Positions 1-8,786 of a stretch of DNA of 64,000 nt are shown here, piece by piece. Source of the DNA: Gemmatimonadaceae bacterium. Lineage in GTDB: Bacteria > Gemmatimonadota > Gemmatimonadetes > Gemmatimonadales > Gemmatimonadaceae. Made by a program: the position numbers and the translations under genes. Under the pieces are notes generated by a model. That model worked only from the letters and a program-made list of their open reading frames with translations, had not been told where the DNA came from and searched no databases. The stretch's first letter is position 1. Each line of letters starts with the position of its first letter. Where the stretch lies: contig JAIEMN010000024.1 in NCBI GenBank assembly GCA_019752115.1, forward strand, positions 1 to 64,000, in the 5' to 3' direction.

Positions 1-1723
1 CTGCTGCGCGCGCGCTGTCGCGCGGCGCGGCCGGCGCCGCGGCACTGTCGCGCGCCACGCGCGCCGTTTCGTCATCGCTCTCCGGCAGCAGCGGCGACGG
101 CTCCCCCTTGGCGAGCACCATCAGGTACAGCGAGCGCGTCTCCGGCTTGTCATACGCCGACATGTCGAGCAGCGACGAATGCAGCCCCACGTTCGTGGAC
201 GCCATGAACCACAGGTACTTGCCGCTGGCATCCCACGCCGGCATCTCGGCGTCGGCGAGACCATCGGTGAGCTGCTGCACCTTGGCGGTTTCCGTGTCGT
301 ACACATAGAGCGCACGCATCAGCGACTTGAGGCGCTTGGGGTACGCGATGTAGCGCGAATCGGGGCTCCACACCGGGATGATCGAACGGTCGGCCATGAA
401 GTACGGATCGGCATCCGCCACCTTGGCGGTGCCGGCAGCCACATCGACCAGCCACATGCGGAAGTGCGTGTCCTGGAAGGCGATGTACTTGCCATTCGGG
501 GACCACGCGGGGTAGTACGGGCGGCTCGGGTCGGACCAGACAATCGTGCGCGCGACGCCGAGGCCGTCCTGCGGCGCAATCACCAGCTGGTACTCGCCGC
601 TCTTGTCGCTGAAGTACGCCACCGACTTGCCGTCGGGGCTCCACAGCGGGGCGATCTCCGCCGACCCGCTGCTGTTGGTGAGGTTGCGAACATCCCCCTT
701 CTCCGCCGGGATCGTGAAGATCTCCCCGCGCGCTTCCACCGCCGCGCGCTTCCCGGTGCTCGAGAGCGCAAGACTGCTGATGCGATTGCCCACGTCCTTC
801 CACTGCGGCAGCATCCAGGGGAAGTCGCCCGCCGCGGTGATGGAGACGATCTTGTGCTGCCCCGTCTTCGCATCGAGTTCGTGCACGTACCCGCCCTGCT
901 CGAAGACGACCGTGCTGCCGGCCGCATCGATCGACTTCACGTCGAAGTCAGTGAACTTCGTCACCTGCGCGAGCTTTCGCGCCTTGGTGTCGTAGCTCCA
1001 GACGTTCGACACGCCGTCCCGATCAGACAGGAAGTAGACGTTGTCGCCCACCCACACCGGATCCATTTCCTTTGAACCGGCGAACGGTGTGGTGTCGAGC
1101 GCGAAGCTCTTGAGGTCGAGAATCCAGATCGGCTTGTTCTGACCGCCGCGGTAGTTGCGGCGCTCTTCATCCCACGAGCTCGGCATGCGATAGGCCACGC
1201 GACCGCCGTCGGGCGAGATCTTCCCCTGATTGGCACGCGGCATCGGCATGGCGGTTTCCACGCCACCGTCCACCGGGACCATCCAGAAGCGCGGCGCCGC
1301 ACTGGGCGCCCACGTCGCGCGCGGCGACGCAAACACGACGGACTTGCCATCGGGCGTCCACCCCTGCACCACGTCCGCCGACGGATGCCAGGTCAGTCGC
1401 TTGGGCTGCCCGCCTTCGACCGGCACCACGTAGACATCCGTGTTGCCACTGTACTCGGCGCTGAACGCGACCAGCTTACCGTCGGGCGAGAGCTTGGGGT
1501 TCTGCGTCTGCCCCTGGAAGGAGGTCAGCCGGCGGGCCGCCCCACCGGCACGGTCCACCACCCAGACATTGTTGGCGTAGGCAAAAGCGATGTGTCGGTC
1601 GCTGACGCTGGGCGTACGGAGGAGCCGGGTTCCCCCCTGCGCCGCGAGAGGAGAGAGCGCCGGGAGCAACGCGCAGCCGGCCGCGTACAGTGCCACACGC
1701 CGTGTGGCCGAGAATCGGGACAT
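1..1723 (-). CDS. Tricorn-protease-like/PD40 beta-propeller protein, 3' end outside window
   Basis: N-terminal 574 codons of a secreted protein that runs off the left edge. It starts with a signal peptide (about residues 1-28, ending PLAAQ). At least six PD40/TolB-like repeats follow, recognisable by SPDGKLVAFS, TPDGKSVVFA, SPDGGRVAYR, SPDGKSVAYF, SPNGKYIAFQ and SPDSRYIAYP. The visible end is a low-complexity Ala/Pro/Arg/Asp stretch. In this family such a propeller usually precedes PDZ and S41 (tricorn) peptidase domains, which would lie outside the window, so peptidase activity is inferred only. An in-frame ATG two codons upstream (1729) is an alternative start. The gene lies 78 bp downstream of the phosphodiesterase gene on the same strand and may share its transcript. 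Confidence 0.75.
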   Translation of the reverse strand, partial: MSRFSATRRVALYAAGCALLPALSPLAAQGGTRLLRTPSVSDRHIAFAYANNVWVVDRAGGAARRLTSFQGQTQNPKLSPDGKLVAFSAEYSGNTDVYVVPVEGGQPKRLTWHPSADVVQGWTPDGKSVVFASPRATWAPSAAPRFWMVPVDGGVETAMPMPRANQGKISPDGGRVAYRMPSSWDEERRNYRGGQNKPIWILDLKSFALDTTPFAGSKEMDPVWVGDNVYFLSDRDGVSNVWSYDTKARKLAQVTKFTDFDVKSIDAAGSTVVFEQGGYVHELDAKTGQHKIVSITAAGDFPWMLPQWKDVGNRISSLALSSTGKRAAVEARGEIFTIPAEKGDVRNLTNSSGSAEIAPLWSPDGKSVAYFSDKSGEYQLVIAPQDGLGVARTIVWSDPSRPYYPAWSPNGKYIAFQDTHFRMWLVDVAAGTAKVADADPYFMADRSIIPVWSPDSRYIAYPKRLKSLMRALYVYDTETAKVQQLTDGLADAEMPAWDASGKYLWFMASTNVGLHSSLLDMSAYDKPETRSLYLMVLAKGEPSPLLPESDDETARVARDSAAAPAAPRDSARAA

Positions 1724-1801
1724 GACCATCACCGAAAGGAGGGAGACGGGCGCGCGCAGGCACGCCGTTCAAAGAGGCGCCGCTACGTTAGCGGGCGTGC
1801 G

Positions 1802-3610
1802 TCAGAAGGTCCACGGTACGCCGTCGCGGGCGCCGCGCACGGTGGTCTCGACCAGCGTTCTCGCCCAGCGCTCGGTGGACCCGTCGGCCCGCCGGCGGAT
1901 CCCGTCGGCCCGCACCTGTACCAGGTAGGACTCCCCGGGTGTCAGATCGATGAGCCGGAGATCCCGTGCCGGAATCGCCCAATCGCGACCATCGTGGGAG
2001 CTGATCCATCGCGTCGCCGGTAGGGCCGTCGTGGCCATGAGCCGATCGCCCCGCGTCTGTCGAAGCGCCACCTGCAGCCACAAGGAGTCGGTCGGCAGGG
2101 GGCGGACGCCGTCGGCCACGCGCACCACCAGGAGCGGCGTGGTGTCGCCCCACACCGCGGGGAGCGTTGGCCAGCGGCTGGCGGTGAAGCGATCGGCACG
2201 CAGCATGGGCGCGGTCGCCACGCGAATCCAGGACCGGGGGGTGCCGGGGGCCAGCAGATCATCGAACCCACCGAAGCGACGGCGCACCGACATGGCGAGC
2301 TCGTCGGGCATCTCCTGGAAGTTCGTCATGACCACCCCCAGCGCATTGGTCGCCGACAGGGCGCCGTGGGTGCCGCCGAGCGGGCGCAGGCGGTTGGTCA
2401 CCGACACGAAGCCGAGCCCGACGCGATAGCGATCGTCGAGCGACACGAGAATCGGTGCCGGATTGCGGGTCGCCTCCAGATGGCCGTGCACAATGCGCAC
2501 AACGGCGGCGGGGTAGTTGTCGGCCGCCGTGTAGCGCAGCCAGGTGTCGGCGTCAGCGCCGCCTTCACCGAGGACGCCATCGCGCCGCATGCGCGCCACG
2601 GCGCTGTCGGCTCGCAGCGGGTCACCGGTGATGGGCTCGTACGCATAGCGCAGCGCGTCCGGCGCCCCGCTGGTACGAACGCGGGCCCGCCCCCGATCCG
2701 AGTCCACCTCGAACAGCGTACGACTGAGGCGGCGCGTCACGAGGTCCACTCCTTCGAGGCGGGCGATCACCCGCGACACGCGCTCCGTGGAATCCGGATC
2801 GCAGAAGACGCCGAAGCCGGTGGTGACACCATCCACGCTGAAGGCCACGTCGTTGGGCGCCTGCAGCGACTTGCTGGTCACGAAGCCGCGCGCCTTGAGC
2901 CCGTCCACGATGGGGAGAAACGTCGCGTCCCGCGCGCGATTGTGCCCGTGATCGGAGAGCAGCACGATCTCGAGCGGGCGCCCGGTGCGCTGCCGATACG
3001 CCTCCTGCAGCGTGGCGAGCGACTGATCGAGATACGCGAGATACTCGGCGATGTCGCCACGCGTATGCTGCAGGGCGTCCGGACCGACGTTGTAGATGTA
3101 CACCGTGCGTCGGCCGCGGGTGCTGAGCACGGTCCGCATATCGGTATCGACCTCGCGGCGGGCGACCGGGGCCGAGATCAGATACGCACTGAGGTGATGG
3201 AATTTCGCATCGAAGGCGGCGTCCATCCGCTGCTCGTATTCGATCGGCCGGATCGCATCGAGCGGATCGCCGAGCACGGCGTTTTGCCGCAGGCTGTAGA
3301 AGACGCGCTGGTAGCCATCGGGCGGCTGCACGCCGAAAATGGCGTGCCAGGCGATATCGCTGATCGACGGAAAGGTCGAGATGAGCCGCCCCGGCGGGCG
3401 AAAGTCGCGGAATAGCCCGCGCTGTCGCGCCGTCTGGATATCCCGGTAGTCCACACCATCGAGCGCCAGCACCATGCGGCGCGGCAGGGTCTCGTCTCCG
3501 GCGCCCGTTGCGGCGGTGGGTGTGGCTGATCGACACGCCGCCAGCCCGCCCACCGGCAGCAGGCGACACAGGGCATGGAAAAGCTTGCTCGTACCGAGGG
3601 GCGCAGGCAT
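1802..3610 (-). CDS. Alkaline phosphatase-superfamily/type I phosphodiesterase lipoprotein
   Basis: A 602-residue protein with an N-terminal signal and lipobox (GLAAC, Cys about residue 26), so probably a lipoprotein. The body looks like the type I phosphodiesterase/nucleotide pyrophosphatase branch of the alkaline phosphatase superfamily. MVLALDGVDY gives an early metal-site Asp, the TFPSISDIAWH block carries the likely nucleophile region, and LLSDHGHNR is the Asp-His-Gly-His metal motif. The C-terminal part (about 400-600) looks like a separate beta domain. Substrate unknown. The gene is divergent from the plug-domain protein at 3656 with 45 bp between the starts. Confidence 0.7.
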   Translation of the reverse strand: MPAPLGTSKLFHALCRLLPVGGLAACRSATPTAATGAGDETLPRRMVLALDGVDYRDIQTARQRGLFRDFRPPGRLISTFPSISDIAWHAIFGVQPPDGYQRVFYSLRQNAVLGDPLDAIRPIEYEQRMDAAFDAKFHHLSAYLISAPVARREVDTDMRTVLSTRGRRTVYIYNVGPDALQHTRGDIAEYLAYLDQSLATLQEAYRQRTGRPLEIVLLSDHGHNRARDATFLPIVDGLKARGFVTSKSLQAPNDVAFSVDGVTTGFGVFCDPDSTERVSRVIARLEGVDLVTRRLSRTLFEVDSDRGRARVRTSGAPDALRYAYEPITGDPLRADSAVARMRRDGVLGEGGADADTWLRYTAADNYPAAVVRIVHGHLEATRNPAPILVSLDDRYRVGLGFVSVTNRLRPLGGTHGALSATNALGVVMTNFQEMPDELAMSVRRRFGGFDDLLAPGTPRSWIRVATAPMLRADRFTASRWPTLPAVWGDTTPLLVVRVADGVRPLPTDSLWLQVALRQTRGDRLMATTALPATRWISSHDGRDWAIPARDLRLIDLTPGESYLVQVRADGIRRRADGSTERWARTLVETTVRGARDGVPWTF

Positions 3611-3655
3611 CTATTCATCAATTACCCTCGTCGCGCACCCAGACAAGGTTCTGCC

Positions 3656-4813
3656 ATGCTTCCCCGTCCCGTCATGGCTTCTCTCGTAAAGTGGCTGGCG
3701 CCGTGCTTCGGCCTCGCCCTCGCGTCCGCCCTGCCGGCGCAACCCGCCGGCAAGGGGCTGATTCGCGGCATTGTCCGAACCGACGGCGATGCCACGCTGG
3801 AAGGCGCCCAATTGCGCCTGCTGTTCGGGTCCGTGCCCGTGGCGCGCACGGAAACCGATGAAAGCGGGGCATACGCCTTTGCGAAGGTGGCCGGCGGCGC
3901 GGCGCGCATCGAGGCCAAGCGCATCGGCTTCAAGCCGGAGACGCTGCACGTCTCGGTGTCGGAATCGGAGCCCTTGCTGCTCGACATCCGGTTGACCCGG
4001 GCGGCGACGGAGCTGTCTGCCGTGCGCGTGCTCGGGCGCCGCGAGATCAATGGCCCCATGGCGGGCTTCTACAAGCGGCAGCAGACGGGCAGCGGGCGCT
4101 TCTTCAACTACAACGAGATCGCGCGGCGGAATCCGATCAACATGACGGATCTGCTGCGCAACGTGCCCGGCATTCGTATTGAAGGGCGCGGCCAGCAGAA
4201 CTTCGTCCGCATTCGCGGCAATCGCTGCGCCCCGCTGGTGGTGCTCGACGGGCAAGCGCTGATGGCGGGCGAGGTCGATCTCGACGCCTGGGACCCCAAG
4301 TCGTTCGACGGTATCGAGGTCTACAGCGGCCCCGCGGCCGTCCCGGTCGAGTTTCAGCGCAATCAGCGCATGAGCAGCTCCTGCGGCACCATCGTGCTCT
4401 GGACGCGGATGCCCGAGCCGCGGGAACCCAGGCGCAAGAAGGGCGACCTCTCACCGGCGGCGCGCATTGCGGCCATGCTGGAGGAGGGGAAGACGTTCCT
4501 GCCCACCGAGGTGGATCGTGCGGCCAGCCCCGACTCGTTCAATCTGATCAAGCCGCTCTATCCGGACTCGCTCTTTTCGGAGGCGGTGGGCGGGCGGGTC
4601 GTGGCCGAGATCGTGATCAACACGTCGGGGGAGCCGATCATGGAGACCTTCAGCGCCGTCACGACCACGCACCGGAGCTTTGTCGAGCCGGTGCGGCGCG
4701 CGCTGCGCGAACAACGCTTCACCCCGGCGGTGCGCCGCGGTAGCGTTGTGCAGCAGGTGCTGCAGCTCCCCTTCGAATTCGTCCCCGACTCCACGGCCCG
4801 TCGCCGTCGCTGA
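3656..4813 (+). CDS. Secreted carboxypeptidase-regulatory / TonB-plug / TonB-C-terminal fusion
   Basis: A 385-residue exported protein with an unusual domain order. A signal peptide (about 1-28) is followed by a carboxypeptidase-regulatory-like beta-sandwich (about 33-120: GIVRTDGDATLEGAQL, DESGAYAFAKVAGG). Next comes a TonB-receptor plug-like domain (about 135-250: LLRNVPGIRI, FVRIRGNRCAPLVVLDG, IEVYSGPAAVP). Last is a TonB C-terminal-like domain (about 305-375: GGRVVAEIVINTSGEP, LREQRFTPA). No beta-barrel follows the plug. The start at 3656 precedes the signal peptide; ATG 3674 is an alternative, and upstream in-frame codons lack signal character. The next gene begins 2 bp after the stop, which suggests translational coupling. 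Function unknown; an envelope role is inferred. Confidence 0.7.
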   Translation: MLPRPVMASLVKWLAPCFGLALASALPAQPAGKGLIRGIVRTDGDATLEGAQLRLLFGSVPVARTETDESGAYAFAKVAGGAARIEAKRIGFKPETLHVSVSESEPLLLDIRLTRAATELSAVRVLGRREINGPMAGFYKRQQTGSGRFFNYNEIARRNPINMTDLLRNVPGIRIEGRGQQNFVRIRGNRCAPLVVLDGQALMAGEVDLDAWDPKSFDGIEVYSGPAAVPVEFQRNQRMSSSCGTIVLWTRMPEPREPRRKKGDLSPAARIAAMLEEGKTFLPTEVDRAASPDSFNLIKPLYPDSLFSEAVGGRVVAEIVINTSGEPIMETFSAVTTTHRSFVEPVRRALREQRFTPAVRRGSVVQQVLQLPFEFVPDSTARRRR

Positions 4814-4815
4814 CT

Positions 4816-5229
4816 GTGCGCGCTCTCCTCGTTCTCTCCGCCACGTCCCTGTTCGCCGCTACCCGCCTCTCGGCGCAGGCGCTGCAAAGCATCGGCAGTA
4901 CCTCGGCCGGAACGCCGGTCATGCTCGAGCCCAAGTCGGTAAGCCGTGCCAACGGCATCGTGACGGCGACGGTGCGGGTGCGCCTGGTGCCGCCGCTCAA
5001 GGCCGCCGAAGGGGAATTGCGGAGCTCACGCACGATCGCGATGTACGACTGCGCCAAGCACACGGTCGCCACCAAGGAATCGTGGTATTACCTCGATGAC
5101 GCCGGCACCAAAGAGGGGATGCACAAGGTCGTGAAGGTCCCCGGCTATGGCCCGGTCTTCAAGGGCAGCTTGGCCGACGTGGCGATGACCTATCTCTGCG
5201 CGCCGGCCGCGCCCCCCGCCAAGAAGTAG
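4816..5229 (+). CDS. Small secreted protein, surface-adhesin-E-like
   Basis: A 137-residue protein starting with GTG, 2 bp after the upstream stop. It has a clear signal peptide (about 1-21, LSAQ cleavage). The mature part has two cysteines (YDCAKHT and YLCAPAA), a SRTIAMYDC block and a KESWYYLDD turn, then a Lys/Ala/Pro tail. The pattern resembles small surface-adhesin-E-like proteins, but this is a visual impression only. Coupling to the plug-domain protein suggests shared expression in the envelope. Function unknown. Confidence 0.6.
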   Translation: MRALLVLSATSLFAATRLSAQALQSIGSTSAGTPVMLEPKSVSRANGIVTATVRVRLVPPLKAAEGELRSSRTIAMYDCAKHTVATKESWYYLDDAGTKEGMHKVVKVPGYGPVFKGSLADVAMTYLCAPAAPPAKK

Positions 5230-5283
5230 CGGGCCCGCCCGTCAGGGCTCTCCGCACGGCGAACCCGTTCGACGCGCTGTACA

Positions 5284-5314
5284 CTTGGGGATACTCCCGC
5301 TCCATATCCCCAAG
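5284..5314 (+). promoter_or_regulatory. Leader hairpin just upstream of the first VPS10-type gene
   Basis: A perfect 10-bp inverted repeat (CTTGGGGATA and its complement TATCCCCAAG) with an 11-nt loop ends 12 nt before the ATG at 5327. It could terminate read-through from the upstream genes or sequester the ribosome site of the next gene; the sequence does not decide which. Confidence 0.45.
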
Positions 5315-5326
5315 CCCCTCTGGCCC

Positions 5327-8300
5327 ATGCCAGCCATTCTGCCCCGGTGGCCGCTGTTCGTCGCGGCCGCTGCCCTCGCCCTGCCGGCCGCCACGGCGGC
5401 CGCTCAGGGCGCCGCCGATTTCAGCGCCATGCACTGGCGCGCCATCGGTCCGACCCGCGCCGGCCGCGCCCGCGCCCTCGCCGGCGTGCCCACGCAACCC
5501 AGCGTCTTCTACGCCGGCTTCGATAATGGCGGCGTCTGGAAGACCACCGACTACGGGTCGAACTGGTTCCCGCTGTTCGACAGCCAGCCCACCGGGTCCA
5601 TTGGCGCCATCGCCGTGGCGCCGTCGAACCCGAACATCGTCTACGTCGGGAGCGGCGCCGGGATCATTCGCCCCGACCTCGCCGTCGGCGACGGCATGTA
5701 CAAGAGCACCGACGCCGGCAAGACATGGACGCATCTGGGGCTCCGTGAAACGCAGATGATCGCGAATGTCGACGTCGATCCGAAGAACCCGGATCGGGTC
5801 TTCGTCGCCGCGCTGGGCCATCCGTACGGCCCCAACAGCGAACGCGGCATCTTCCGCTCGCTCGATGGCGGCAAGACGTTCGAGAAGGTGCTCTACAAGG
5901 ACGAGTACACGAGCGCGAACGATGTGCGCATCGATCCGCAGAACCCGAACATCGTGTACGCGTCGCTCTGGCAGCAGCAGCAGAGCTTCATCGAAGGTCA
6001 GGGCTTCGGCAGCGGCGGTAACGGCATCTTCAAGAGCACTGACGGCGGCACCACGTGGAAGCAGCTCACGGTGGGGCTCCCCAGTGTGCTGCAGGCCAAC
6101 ATCGCCCTCGCCCCGGGCAAGTCGAACGTACTCTATGCCATGGTCGCGTCGGCGCCGCCGGCCAATGCCCCGGCGGGCGCCTCCGGCCCGGTGCAGTTCT
6201 ACCGCAGCGATGACGCCGGTGAGCACTGGTATCTCGCGGTGAATGGGCCCAACGCGCCGGCCGGCGCGCCGCCCAAGATCGTGGACAACCGCCCGGTGGG
6301 GCGCATCGGCGGCGGCGACCTGCCCACCATCACGGTGGATCCGTCCAACGAGAACGTGGTGTACAGCGCCAGCACCGTCATGTGGCGCACCGAAGACGCC
6401 GGTCAGACATGGAGCGCCGTGCGCGGGGCACCGGGCGGCGACGACTATCAGAAGATCTGGGTGAATCCGAACAACCCCGATCTCATTCTCGTCGTAGCCG
6501 ACCAGGGCGCGGTGGTGTCGGGCAATCGCGGCCAGAGCTGGAGCAACTGGTACACGCAGCCCACCGCCGCGATGTACCACGTGACCACCGACAAGGACTT
6601 CCCGTACCGGGTGTGCGGTGGTCAGCAGGACTCGGGTTCCGCGTGCGTCGCCAGTCGCTCCGACGACGGGCGCATCACCTTCCATGACTGGCATCCGGTC
6701 AACATTCAGGAGTACGGATACGCCGCGCCGGACCCGCGCAATCCGAACATCGTGTTCGGCAGCGCGCGGACCAATGTGTCCAAATACGACCGCAGCACCG
6801 GCCAGACCGTGAACGTGGGCCCCGATCTCTCGCAGCGCGGCCCCAAGGGGGAGAACTACGGGCGCAACGTCCGCACGATGCCCCTGCACTTCTCGCCCGC
6901 CAACGACGGCGTGCTCTTCTACGCCAGCAACGTCGTGTGGAAGTCGCTCGACCGCGGCCAGAGCTGGACGCGCATCAGCCCGGACCTGGCGCGCCAGGAT
7001 TGGGCGGTGCCGGCCAACGCCGGGAAGTACGCGGCCAGTGTGAAGCCTGCGCCGGCCGGCGCTATCACCGCACTGGGGCCGTCGGCCCTCGATGTGAACG
7101 TGCTCTGGGCCGGTACCGACGACGGCAACGTGCAGGTCACCATGAACGGCGGCCTGTCGTGGAAGGACGTGACGCCGGCGGCGATCAAGCCCTGGACGCG
7201 CATCTTCAACATGGAAGCCGGGCACTTCGACACGAAGACCGCCTACATCGCCGCTAACACGCTGCGCCTTGATGACCTGCAGGCGCACTTCTATCGCACG
7301 CACGATGGCGGCGCCACGTGGACGGAGATCTCCACCGGCCTGCCGAACAACGCGCCGGCGAATTCCATCCGCGAAGATCCCAAGGTGAAGGGGCTGCTCT
7401 ACGGCGCCACCGACACGCAGGTGTGGGTCTCCTTCGACGACGGCGATCACTGGGAGTCGCTGCGCATCGACATGCCGGCGATCTCGGTGCGTGACCTCGA
7501 GGTGAAGGATGACGCGAGCTGCCTCTGCAGCGATCTGGTGGCCGGTACGCACGGCCGCGGCTACTACATCCTCGACAACATCACTGCGCTCCGGCAGATG
7601 GCGAGGGCGCGCCAGCAGGTGGCGGCGGGCAAGCCGTATCTGTTCACGCCGGCCACCGCGGTGCGCGTGCGCTTTGCGGTGAACGACCCCACCCCGTGGC
7701 CGCCCGAAGTGCCGGCCGGTGAAAGTGCGCCCAATGGCGCGTTCATCGACTACGCGCTGCCGAGCGGCTACACGGGCCCGGTCACGCTCGAGATCCTGGA
7801 TGCCACGGGGAAGCTCGTGCGCTCGTACCGGAGCACCGACAAGCCGTTCAGCCCGCACCCGTACTCCGAGCGCGACAAGTACAACGAGATCTGTAAGAAA
7901 ACGCCGAGTGCGCCGTATTGCGGCCTCCCGCTCTACTGGCCCGGCCCGACGCAGTGGCTGAGCAACGAGCCCGGCGTGCATCGCTTCGCGTGGGATCTGC
8001 ACTTTGATCCGGTCACGCCCGAAGACGCCATTCCGCAGGGCGATGATGACGCAACCGGCGCGGTGCCGGGGCGTACGCTCCCCGTGGTCAACGCCCCGTG
8101 GGCCCCGGCCGGTCGCTATACCGCCAAGCTGACGGCGGGCAGCGTGGTGCTCTCAGCACCGTTCACCCTCAAGCTCGACCCGCGCGTGAAGACCGCCCCG
8201 GCGGCACTCGCGCAGCAGGCCGCGCTGAGCGTGGAGATGTATCGCGGCGCGGTGGCCACCCATGCGGCCTTCGTGCAGGCGCGCGCGCTGGCCAAGCAGC

Positions 8301-8638
8301 TCGAGGGCATGAGCGGCGCCGACGTGGATGCGCTCAAGGCCAAGCTCGAAGAGGTCGCGCCGGCGTCGCAGACGCAGCGCGTCCGTCGCCGGCGCGGCCC
8401 CGGCGGTGGCGCCGCGGCTGGCCCGTCGCTCGAAACCGTTTCGAACGCGATGCTCGCCGCCGCGATGGCGATGCACAATTCCGACACCGCACCGACCGCC
8501 GTCCAGGTCGCTGCCTGCACCGCCGCGCGGAAGCAAGGCGCCGAGGTGATGCCGAAGTGGGACGCACTCAAGCGTGACGTCGCGGCAGCGAATGCCAAGC
8601 GAAAGGCTTCCGGCGAGGCGCCGATTGAGCTGCGGTAG
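5327..8638 (+). CDS. VPS10/sortilin-type beta-propeller exoprotein (paralogue 1)
   Basis: A large secreted protein of 1103 residues. The signal peptide (about 1-27) ends TAAAQ. Asp-box/BNR repeats run through the first ~700 residues: KTTDYGSNW, KSTDAGKTW, RSLDGGKTF, KSTDGGTTW, RTEDAGQTW, KSLDRGQSW and RTHDGGATW. This is the sortilin/VPS10-type propeller often annotated as glycosyl hydrolase, but no catalytic residue can be assigned. A beta-sandwich-like stretch follows (VTLEILDATGKLVRSYRS), and an Ala-rich helical C-terminus with a run of basic residues near 1035. ATG 5327 is chosen because it begins the signal peptide; an in-frame start 42 nt upstream would overlap the leader hairpin. Role unknown; possibly ligand binding or processing at the cell surface. 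Confidence 0.75.
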   Translation: MPAILPRWPLFVAAAALALPAATAAAQGAADFSAMHWRAIGPTRAGRARALAGVPTQPSVFYAGFDNGGVWKTTDYGSNWFPLFDSQPTGSIGAIAVAPSNPNIVYVGSGAGIIRPDLAVGDGMYKSTDAGKTWTHLGLRETQMIANVDVDPKNPDRVFVAALGHPYGPNSERGIFRSLDGGKTFEKVLYKDEYTSANDVRIDPQNPNIVYASLWQQQQSFIEGQGFGSGGNGIFKSTDGGTTWKQLTVGLPSVLQANIALAPGKSNVLYAMVASAPPANAPAGASGPVQFYRSDDAGEHWYLAVNGPNAPAGAPPKIVDNRPVGRIGGGDLPTITVDPSNENVVYSASTVMWRTEDAGQTWSAVRGAPGGDDYQKIWVNPNNPDLILVVADQGAVVSGNRGQSWSNWYTQPTAAMYHVTTDKDFPYRVCGGQQDSGSACVASRSDDGRITFHDWHPVNIQEYGYAAPDPRNPNIVFGSARTNVSKYDRSTGQTVNVGPDLSQRGPKGENYGRNVRTMPLHFSPANDGVLFYASNVVWKSLDRGQSWTRISPDLARQDWAVPANAGKYAASVKPAPAGAITALGPSALDVNVLWAGTDDGNVQVTMNGGLSWKDVTPAAIKPWTRIFNMEAGHFDTKTAYIAANTLRLDDLQAHFYRTHDGGATWTEISTGLPNNAPANSIREDPKVKGLLYGATDTQVWVSFDDGDHWESLRIDMPAISVRDLEVKDDASCLCSDLVAGTHGRGYYILDNITALRQMARARQQVAAGKPYLFTPATAVRVRFAVNDPTPWPPEVPAGESAPNGAFIDYALPSGYTGPVTLEILDATGKLVRSYRSTDKPFSPHPYSERDKYNEICKKTPSAPYCGLPLYWPGPTQWLSNEPGVHRFAWDLHFDPVTPEDAIPQGDDDATGAVPGRTLPVVNAPWAPAGRYTAKLTAGSVVLSAPFTLKLDPRVKTAPAALAQQAALSVEMYRGAVATHAAFVQARALAKQLEGMSGADVDALKAKLEEVAPASQTQRVRRRRGPGGGAAAGPSLETVSNAMLAAAMAMHNSDTAPTAVQVAACTAARKQGAEVMPKWDALKRDVAAANAKRKASGEAPIELR

Positions 8639-8640
8639 CT

Positions 8641-8763
8641 GAGATCGCCGGAACAGCACGCACAGAGAACACAGAGGGTTGGAGAACACAGGGGCCCGCT
8701 TCGGATCGTTTCGAAGCGGGCCCTGTGTCCTCTGTGGCTCTGTGTTCTCTGTGCGATCAGTTC
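8641..8763. repeat. Long palindromic repeat, family A copy 1 (between convergent genes)
   Basis: A 123-bp imperfect palindrome beginning 3 bp after the stop of the upstream gene. Outer arm: a 17-bp perfect pair, 8660-8676 with 8738-8754. Inner arm: a 12-bp perfect pair, 8692-8703 with 8712-8723, loop 8704-8711. The outermost ends carry GATCG and CGATCAGTTC. The ends match those of the element at 20097-20220, while the inner stems differ yet still pair. Lying between convergent genes, it may act as a two-way terminator. Confidence 0.85.
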
Positions 8764-8786
8764 AACCCAACCATCCGCTCACTTCA

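Noticed and set aside
2366-3415. Plus-strand frame opposite the phosphodiesterase lipoprotein
   Set aside because: No recognisable motif; the minus strand has the superfamily metal motifs and a lipobox.
5159-8002. Very long open frame on the minus strand opposite VPS10-type paralogue 1
   Set aside because: The translation is Arg/His/Val-rich with no motif, typical of antisense frames in high-GC DNA; the plus strand has clear Asp-box repeats.
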